Shown one piece after another: positions 31,301-37,109 of a stretch of DNA of 37,109 nucleotides; positions within the stretch are counted from its first letter, which is position 1, and every line of letters starts with the position of its first letter. Origin of the DNA: Priapulus caudatus (taxonomy: Eukaryota > Priapulida > Priapulimorpha > Priapulimorphida > Priapulidae). The notes under the pieces are model-generated. The model was not told where the DNA came from. It did no database searches and saw nothing but the letters and a program-made list of their open reading frames with translations. The DNA lies in assembly GCF_000485595.1 (NCBI RefSeq), contig NW_014577075.1, positions 954,961 to 992,069 of the forward strand. The letters run 5' to 3'. The translations under genes and the position numbers were made by a program.

Positions 31301-34300
31301 TAATTTCTAATAATAATGTAAGATTACAGGTAGCAATGGTACCCTAATTTTATAACCATAATTTATTCCAAATACGCAAGTATTTTTTGATCTGGCCATT
31401 TGATGAGTCCATTATTTAACGGTCATTTTCATAGATGGAGTTGTGTATAACAGTTCAATTGTTTCTAGTTCAAAGGTTTTACGTAATAAATGTGCAGTTT
31501 TTATACATTTTAGGCACACAATAGCTTGCAATCATGCAGAACATTACTTTTATTTAACAGTTTGCTCTATAGCATTTTCACTTTAGAAACTACCAACAAT
31601 ATCATAATTTTGTACAATATTAGTTATTTTATTTGCTCATTAAAAAGTTATCTAATAGTATGAACTGAACTTGATAAACTTTCATGGAACAGTCAGTGCA
31701 TGTGGCACAATGGTGCTCCTGACACACGTGATGGTGTGAGACATGACACCAGCCAGTCCTGTACGCAAAATTTTTTTCCCCACTTGAGTTCCGGACCACA
31801 GCCAATCAGCGCACTCCATTCACTCGACTTCCTCGAAGCAACAATGTAAAATGAATACCCTCTATCCCTAACCCTAACACGTACACGAACCCTAACACTA
31901 ACTATAATCCAACCATATATATAAGAACCATTTATTACAAAACACTATCTATGGTGGGTCCGGAACTCAAGTGGGAAAAAAAATTTCACGTCCTGTACAG
32001 GGATAGGTATATCTGACACATGGATACTTACGCTCAGTACGAGACTGCTATGCTCGACCGTGAAAGCAAGCTTCGCTGGAACGACGTCAAACACAATGTG
32101 CTCGCCCCTGTAGTATGGCAGCAGCGTGTAGGAGCCAGGTTGAAGCGTTGGGAACACAAACCTGCCGTCGTCGCCCGAGGTGACAAAGCACAGGTAATGG
32201 CTGGCAACACCTGACATGTCATACTCATGCACTGGCGATTTGTCACATCCCTGTACCTCCTGCTGTCAGACAATCAACATGAGACTATAGTAAGGCTTAG
32301 CGAGGTCATGTGCCATGATAAAAGCTCTACGATTTCCCATAGACACGTCAATCTATTACACGCAAGATGCCTTTTACTATAGCTGAACTGGAAGGAGCAC
32401 GCTTCCTGAGTTATAAATATATATCATCAATTCATGAATCTTCTGAATGTATTATTCATCTAAGTTGCACTACTTGTATACAACAGAGTATGTTTAGCAT
32501 AATCCCCAGGTTTTTACATATCTTAACAGTCTCTGATTTTTATCCAATTACCCTGAATTCTAGGTGGGAATTGCCTCTGTGTCTATGTAAATGATAGCAA
32601 TGAATACACAGCAGATATACAGGAATTGGTAACAATATTGAAGCCGCAATATGCGCATCCAAACGCTAATTTCTCCAGTACTAGACGAGCAAATACTTCG
32701 TGTCATGCATAATCATACTACCTTATGACAAAATAAACTCTGGTTCCTCCCATTTCACTGCGCGTTGTCTTATAAAAGGTATTTGAAAATACCTCCAATG
32801 TTGTTGAAATTCTCCGATGTTGTTGACACGTTCGTGTTGCTCTGCCACGCAACCGTACAGCAAATGCAACCCGTAGCAACATGTGACGTCACCTAACCAA
32901 TTCGGAGCTAAATTGTTTGGCAAACAATTCGGCGTTGGCGCCAGATTGCCAGATTTCGCACCTCTTTCTTGTGGGTTTTAAGCAAACGCGCAGTGAAATG
33001 GAAGGAACTAGAGTTTATTTTGTCATAAGGTAGTGTGATAATGCATGACACGAAGTATTTGCTAGTCTAGTACTAGAGAAATTAGCGTTTAGATGCGCAT
33101 ATTGCGGCCATAAGGCAGTGGTAAACTGCAGCACTTTCTACATTGCATAGGAAATCAAAAGAATGATGTCTGGTAACATCAGTGTGAAGAATTCATAGCA
33201 GGCTGATTTCAAAAGTTTAGTATAAGAAAAAACATAGTCCACGACCTCCACATAACAGCTCTGCAAATAGCCTACTACAGGCATTTTTTTATCAAGCACC
33301 AAAATTCGATACCACAACCATAATGATATATAGACTATACGTAGTACATCATACATCTAAAACTGATCAGATACTCGAAATGCATATGAATTAGGAGTAA
33401 ACGATCTACGAGGTCACAGATCTTGATCTATTAAGTTTAGTAGCTCATTCACCCCTGATATGGATAAATATATGAATAGATGGAAGCTATAGAAGAAATT
33501 GCTAGCTTATTTAATTGACAATATCCTAAACATGAATGAATTTTTCTAGGCATGCACATTTTATACACACGAATTCAGAAATATTTATCTTTCACCCTAC
33601 CTTACTCGATATGACATCAGAGAACAAAAGAAATGTGACAGATCTGATAGGTTCACCATCACTCGTCACTTGCCCCTGTATTCAAACAAGCAATTTCAAT
33701 ATGATAATGGAAACAATATGATTGCATTCCAAGCATTGTGCACCCACACTGTTGTTTATCATTCCATACAGAATAGTGATGTCTATATATATAAAGTTGT
33801 TCAGCCGAATTAGTCCGTACTCGCATAACTAGAGAACTCCGCAGCCTAGAGGAAAATCTATATATATAAAGTTGTTCAGCCGAATTAGTCCGTACTCGCA
33901 TAACTAGAGAACTCCGCAGCCTAGAAGAAAACTAAAGATATTTTCAGAATCAGCACATCTGGGAGGTGGTTCTGGCTGAAACAAAATTTTAAAAGTTAAA
34001 AAGTTAAAAATTGATAAAAATTCCATCTGAAATCCATGAAATCCATGAAATCCATTCTGTATACCCTTTGCGGCACAGTGGCCTAACCGCTAGAACATCC
34101 GTCTCCTACACTGGGATTCCGAATTCGAGTCCCGGCTGGGAAACTTATTTTCCCTTTACCTACCTCTTTAGTATGTATTATATTATATTTTTTATTTTTA
34201 TTTTTAATTTTTAATGTCTTTTATCTTTTGATTTCTTATTATTTTGTTAGTGTTTGGGATGGGATGGGATGGGATGGCATGCGATGGCATGGGATGGGAT

Positions 34301-36737
34301 GGCATGGGATGGGATGGCATGACATGGCATGGGATGGCATGGGATATGGGATGGGATGGGATGGGATGTGGTGCGATGGGATGGGATGGGATGGAATGGG
34401 ATGGATGAATAGATGCATGCATAGATAGATAGTTAGATTTTTTGGGCATTTTCCTTTCAACCAAGCGGTCACCAACCGAGTAACGCCACTGATTTCCCCG
34501 GGCAACGCCGGGTATCCCGCTAGTTTCATCATAATCTGGCTCATAAATAATATAAAAAATTGATCAGTAATAAAAATATATACAAATTTTAATGATTTTA
34601 GCACTGACTATATTTAGAAGTGATGTATTAAAAAAAAAGTAAAATGATAATATTATATATGATGATATATGAATAAGATAAACATACAGTTAGGGCCTCT
34701 CTAATAATAACCCATATTCCCAATCAAGCAGCTAAACCATTATAAAATTTCATACCATAATATCATAACCTGACACCATAAGTCCAGAAATGTTTCCATT
34801 GTCTTTCGATATTGTTACAGAAACTGCATCCTGCAAATAACAAGTTGCAAGTTACATAATGATACATACAATCGCAATTTATAATGCTTTCATTTCTAGA
34901 TACCAAATGTTTGAACCTGTGCCTGTACAGTACAACAACATTCAACCAGATATTCCTTCTCCACTCCCTTTCTTTACCTTCTCAAATTTCCACTTAGGAT
35001 GTGTAGCAGTTACTGTATAAGTACCAGGTAGAACTTTTGAAAATTCAAAGCTGAAAAAATGACAAAGAGTTATTAATTGTTAAGATATTTTATGTCCTTG
35101 TACTTTTATATAGATTGGTGGAGATTACAAAACTTGTAATACATGATTCAGCACACTTTATACAAGTGGCAATAGTGTATATTCACTGGATTCAAATATT
35201 ATATCTGTTGTATCTGCTAAAATATGGTGACACCTTGAAATCTCATTCAAAAACTTAATGAGTTCCTGTTTCATTGTCCTGATTTCATTCAAATGGCTAA
35301 TAAATATTTACCTGCCACCTTTATTAGATGTAATCACTTGCAACACACTAGTTGAGCCCTTGCTTCGTAAAGACACAGTTACACCGGCTGGGCCTACACT
35401 CTGCCCTTTACTGGTCACCTGCAGCAGAAATAACAGTATTATGTTTTTAAGTTTGGGGGCTTGGAAGGAAATTTATCTTAATTACATGCTAGTCATATAG
35501 ACTGCTACATATTATTACCTGGTTGTTTGCGAGAATAGTTTTGTTAGTTATATGTTGTAGTGTAAACTTACTTGTACTAAGTCACACTGAGTATGTTTTC
35601 AAAGTGCACAGATGGTTTCTGTTACTTCTATCACGATAGTGTTGGCGTTATCATTTAGTAAATGGGGCTTTATGAATCAGGACTTCATATCTAGGAACCA
35701 CTTGTTAATCAGTGCATACTGCATAGCAGTAAAATGAACACGACAATGAATATGACAATAGTTTTCGTAGTGATTTAGCATATAAATATGGAATTTTTTG
35801 TAGCGCATGTAGAGTTTTTGGTAGATACTTGGGAAACATACATAGAATAGGACATTATTGGGGTTCGCCATGAAGGTCTTGTGTAGGCCTCATCAGCCTA
35901 GGATGCGTGGTTGGAGTTTGAGTCAGGATTGGCTAGTAAAGACCTCACTGGCATAGGATGAGATGTTTTTAACCTATTACGAAGTTGATTTCTGATTATC
36001 GGAGCAGGTGCATGACTACGGTTGTGTGCTTGCACGTATTGTTTAGATTTTACATCAATGTTAATATCTTGATATGCATTTTTACTCAAATTCATTCATA
36101 CCTGCCCTAATATGGAGAAACCTTTAAACTGGAAGTTGATGTCTTCCCCACGACTGCACTTATCTGTCGTCCCATCTACAACCAGGTCTACACCATCAGG
36201 CTCTAAAACAGAAAGAAGCATAAACCCAATACAGTTTAGGAGCAGTAGCACGTTTAATAATCTATAAGGGTGACAAGTGTCTAAACGATAAGGAAACTAA
36301 AAAAAGAAACATTCCCAAAAAGCTCCTCACCACAAAACATGAATTTTCATTAGCATCTTATGATCTTTCATAATCATTCTGGTTGGTTAATTCAGAGATT
36401 TCTTATTTCCTAGATTGGAAATATAGATCCACTAAACATTGTTTCAATTATTCTTACCATTTTTAGGAATGCATGAAGTAGCACATGTATTATTATATAG
36501 AACTAGACCATATATATGTGATTTACTAGTAGTAATTTCTGTACATAAATTTATGACATCATACGTATAATTATGTCCACTAGCATAGTATACATGATTA
36601 CCAAAATTCCAGCCTGCAGGTGGTTCAATCCTCAGACTATATTCACCCTTGTCATATAAAGGAACCATGTAATATCCATTGTTCGGTGCACAGTCAGTCT
36701 GGTATTTCAACGTGCCTTGTCGTGTATACAACTTTAT
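19392..36737 (-). CDS. NOMO1: NOMO (nodal modulator), ER-lumenal multi-domain protein, 5' end missing
   Basis: Twenty-five exons in frame, 1125 residues: 36737-36602, 36202-36102, 35418-35312, 35050-34978, 34830-34756, 33675-33601, 32262-32032, 31267-31211, 31002-30889, 30661-30576, 30264-30090, 29904-29763, 29570-29439, 29222-29086, 28690-28612, 28348-28105, 26220-25981, 22865-22653, 21961-21806, 21482-21341, 20938-20738, 20486-20385, 20122-20003, 19775-19680, 19535-19392. Diagnostic stretches include TLKYQTDCAPNNGY, LLPYYRGEHIVFDVVPAKL and LLSLSGGKFRSN. The body is a chain of beta-sandwich (carboxypeptidase-regulatory-like) repeats marked by PGxY motifs. One membrane segment lies at about 1059-1076, followed by a basic-ended cytosolic tail (KRKIRKA). 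Human NOMO is about 1220 residues; the missing part is the signal-peptide exon(s) beyond 36.74 kb. In vertebrates NOMO works with nicalin and TMEM147 at the ER translocon and affects Nodal signalling. The symbol is family-level. The acceptor at 32262 is a CAGCAG site that could shift by one residue. Confidence 0.97.
23160..23235 (+). repeat. G-rich tract with quadruplex potential
   Basis: Within the intron between the NOMO exons at 22865 and 25981, GGTGGTGGTGGGG is followed by runs of five to six G (23205-23229). Several runs of three or more G with short spacers could form a G-quadruplex on the plus strand, which is the non-transcribed strand for NOMO. Confidence 0.6.
23998..24040. repeat. 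GGACGCAC-type short tandem repeat
   Basis: Imperfect repeats of ACGCACGGACGCATGGACGG. They are followed by CATCTGACTATGTCAGATGAGC (24058-24079), a short palindrome. This may be the edge of a dispersed repeat covering about 23780-24085, which I cannot classify. Confidence 0.45.
24261..25302. mobile_element. Non-autonomous DNA transposon, possibly PIF/Harbinger-derived
   Basis: The termini are inverted copies of ATGGCCCTGTCACAC (left 24261, right ending 25302) with further subterminal matches such as GCGTATGCC. The interior has many CGTATACG/ACTTAT-type motifs repeated in both directions. A 68-codon frame (24874-25080) rich in Arg and Glu with LLAVLQHQHDLI could be a remnant of a transposase N terminus. 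The GGSCCTGTYACAC-like terminus suggests PIF/Harbinger, but I see no clear 3-bp duplication, so this is an inference. It lies in a NOMO intron. Confidence 0.6.
26866..27672. mobile_element. 793-bp near-perfect hairpin element with 7-bp target duplication
   Basis: From 26873 (CAGGAGTAGATAATAGGG) to 27665 the element is one long inverted repeat. About 290-380 bases on each side pair almost perfectly, around a small centre near 27260-27300. Both sides are flanked by ATAGGTT (26866-26872, 27666-27672). It has no transposase, so it is a foldback/MITE-type element. It lies in the NOMO intron between the exons at 28105 and 26220. Transcription across it would give a long double-stranded RNA stem. 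Confidence 0.9.
27711..27981. mobile_element. Foldback element with CCCTAA telomere-like core
   Basis: CAAGGATAGAGAACATGGGT (from 27715) recurs as a direct repeat 78 bases on (from 27793) and as an inverted copy at 27951-27981. Between them are degenerate CCCTAA tracts (27753-27788, 27830-27905). It lies 39 bases from the target duplication of the 793-bp hairpin, in the same NOMO intron. The telomere-like run is internal, so it does not mark a chromosome end. Confidence 0.8.
31756..31998. mobile_element. 225-bp MITE with 9-bp target duplication and CCCTAA core
   Basis: The element (31765-31989) has inverted ends containing CCCACTTGAGTTCCGGACC and is flanked by GTCCTGTAC on both sides (31756-31764, 31990-31998). 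The core includes CCCTAACCCTAAC-like sequence (31865-31903). An 8-9 bp duplication points to the hAT or Mutator-like groups. It ends only 33 bases from the 5' splice site of the NOMO exon at 32032. Confidence 0.85.
32643..33108. mobile_element. 466-bp inverted-repeat element
   Basis: GCCGCAATATGCGCATCC at 32643 and its inverted copy ending at 33108 begin arms of about 125 bases (32643-32767 and 32984-33108) that pair with few mismatches. The 216-base centre is non-coding and GTTG/CAAC-rich. No clear target duplication is seen. It lies in the NOMO intron between the exons at 33601 and 32262. Confidence 0.85.
33782..33931 (+). repeat. 75-bp tandem repeat, two copies (Helitron-like 5' end)
   Basis: 33782-33856 and 33857-33931 are nearly identical and start TCTATATATATAAAGTTG. 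A TC start with a TATATATAAAG-type motif resembles the 5' terminus of Helitron-related elements. The second copy is preceded by A, as expected for insertion between A and T. Confidence 0.85.
34070..34140 (+). other. tRNA-like segment (SINE-type head or captured tRNA relic)
   Basis: GGCACAGTGGCCTAACCGC resembles a pol III A box region, and AATTCGAGTCC (34122-34132) is a close match to the B box GGTTCGANTCC at the expected spacing. The segment does not fold cleanly into a functional tRNA by eye. It is probably a tRNA-derived repeat fragment inside the Helitron-like element. Confidence 0.5.
34255..34404 (+). repeat. (GGGAT)n/(GGCAT)n minisatellite
   Basis: About 30 five-base units, GGGAT with GGCAT variants. 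This is the internal tandem array of the Helitron-like element. The His/Pro/Ser frame on the other strand is an artefact. Confidence 0.95.
35500..36100. other. NOMO intron, nothing recognised
   Basis: This is sequence between the NOMO exons at 36102 and 35418. I see no repeat structure and no coding signal beyond short chance frames. Confidence 0.5.
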
Positions 36738-36843
36738 CTATAAAAATTAAAGCCTCTTCTCCGTTTATATTTTAATAAAAAAATCGACGACACACTTGTT
36801 ATGTGATGTATGGATGCTTGCATGGAGCTTTAGTATAGCTCAT

Positions 36844-37103
36844 AGGGTCTATGTCCCCCAGGGTACTGCCAAAACGTACCCTGGGTACGGTCCGGTATAC
36901 CAGAACTTACCCTGGTAACTATCTGATATGGTTAGGGTTAGGGTTAGGATTAGGGTTAAGGAGTAGGCGTAGGCGACTCCCTAGACTCGTTAGTGGAGTA
37001 GGCGAGGTACGGTCCGGCATATTAGATAGTACCAGGGTACATTCCGGTATACCGGACCGTAACCAGGGTACGTTCCGGCAGTACCCTGGGGGACATAGAC
37101 CCT
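36844..37103. mobile_element. 260-bp foldback element with TTAGGG-like core
   Basis: The ends are inverted copies starting AGGGTCTATGTCCCCCAGGG. Arms of about 87 bases (36844-36930, 37017-37103) pair well and contain repeated GTACCCTGG and GGTATACC motifs. The core carries GGTTAGGGTTAGGG (36931-36957). CTCA occurs on both flanks (36837-36842 region and 37104-37107), which may be a short target duplication. It lies in the most 5' NOMO intron visible. The element at 10994-11243 is a relative. Confidence 0.85.
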
Positions 37104-37109
37104 CTCAGC

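Larger units (their letters stand above)
33857..34523 (+). mobile_element. Non-autonomous Helitron/Helentron-like element
   Basis: The 5' end is TCTATATATATAAAG (33857). The 3' end has a GC-rich hairpin (CCCGG 34497-34501 with CCGGG 34508-34512) followed eight bases on by CTAG at 34520-34523 and a flanking T. The A|T flanks, TC start, hairpin and CTAG end are the Helitron hallmarks. Inside are a tRNA-like segment (34070-34140) and a GGGAT minisatellite (34255-34404). A central tandem repeat is usual in short Helentron derivatives. No Rep/helicase is encoded. It lies in a NOMO intron. Confidence 0.7.

Noticed and set aside
33606-33606. Alternative donor A|GTAAGG at the end of the NOMO exon 33675-33601
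   Set aside because: It would leave phase 1, which no acceptor at 32262 can match. The donor AAG|GTAGGG five bases on keeps the frame and the family alignment.

Overview
The window is nuclear DNA of an invertebrate animal. The genes are split by many short introns with clean GT/AG borders, base composition is AT-rich, and introns and intergenic DNA carry numerous small DNA transposons, a Helitron-like element and microsatellites. Telomere-like TTAGGG/CCCTAA tracts fit a metazoan. I cannot place the species: a sponge, another early-branching animal or a spiralian would all fit. No prokaryotic operon, phage or CRISPR feature is present.

Three protein genes were reconstructed exon by exon, with splice phases agreeing at every junction. 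(1) 2583-8255, minus: a secreted astacin-family zinc metalloprotease, ten coding exons, 445 residues, complete from signal peptide to stop. (2) 10820-16275, plus: the catalytic alpha subunit of platelet-activating-factor acetylhydrolase 1B, six exons, 223 residues, complete. (3) 19392-36737, minus: NOMO, the ER-lumenal nodal-modulator protein, 25 exons giving 1125 residues. It is complete at the C terminus, but the signal-peptide exon(s) lie beyond the right edge. The first two genes are head to head, and the second and third converge tail to tail. They look like unrelated housekeeping or secretory neighbours, not a functional cluster.

Layout: 1-2050 is a 36-bp minisatellite, badly degenerate except for about five clean units at its right edge. 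2486-8255 is the astacin gene, with purine-rich and alternating purine-pyrimidine tracts in its introns. 8256-10819 is intergenic, with AT, GA and GATA repeats and a candidate alternative first exon. The first intron of the acetylhydrolase gene (10886-14052) is packed with palindromic and nested transposons. 16276-19391 has little recognisable content. The NOMO introns hold a Harbinger-like remnant, a 793-bp near-perfect hairpin with a 7-bp target duplication, a telomere-core foldback, a 225-bp MITE with a 9-bp duplication, a 466-bp inverted repeat, a Helitron-like element, and a foldback at the right edge.

The most unusual pattern is that four palindromic elements of different sequence share a loop made of degenerate TTAGGG-type repeats. 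I found no new multi-gene system.
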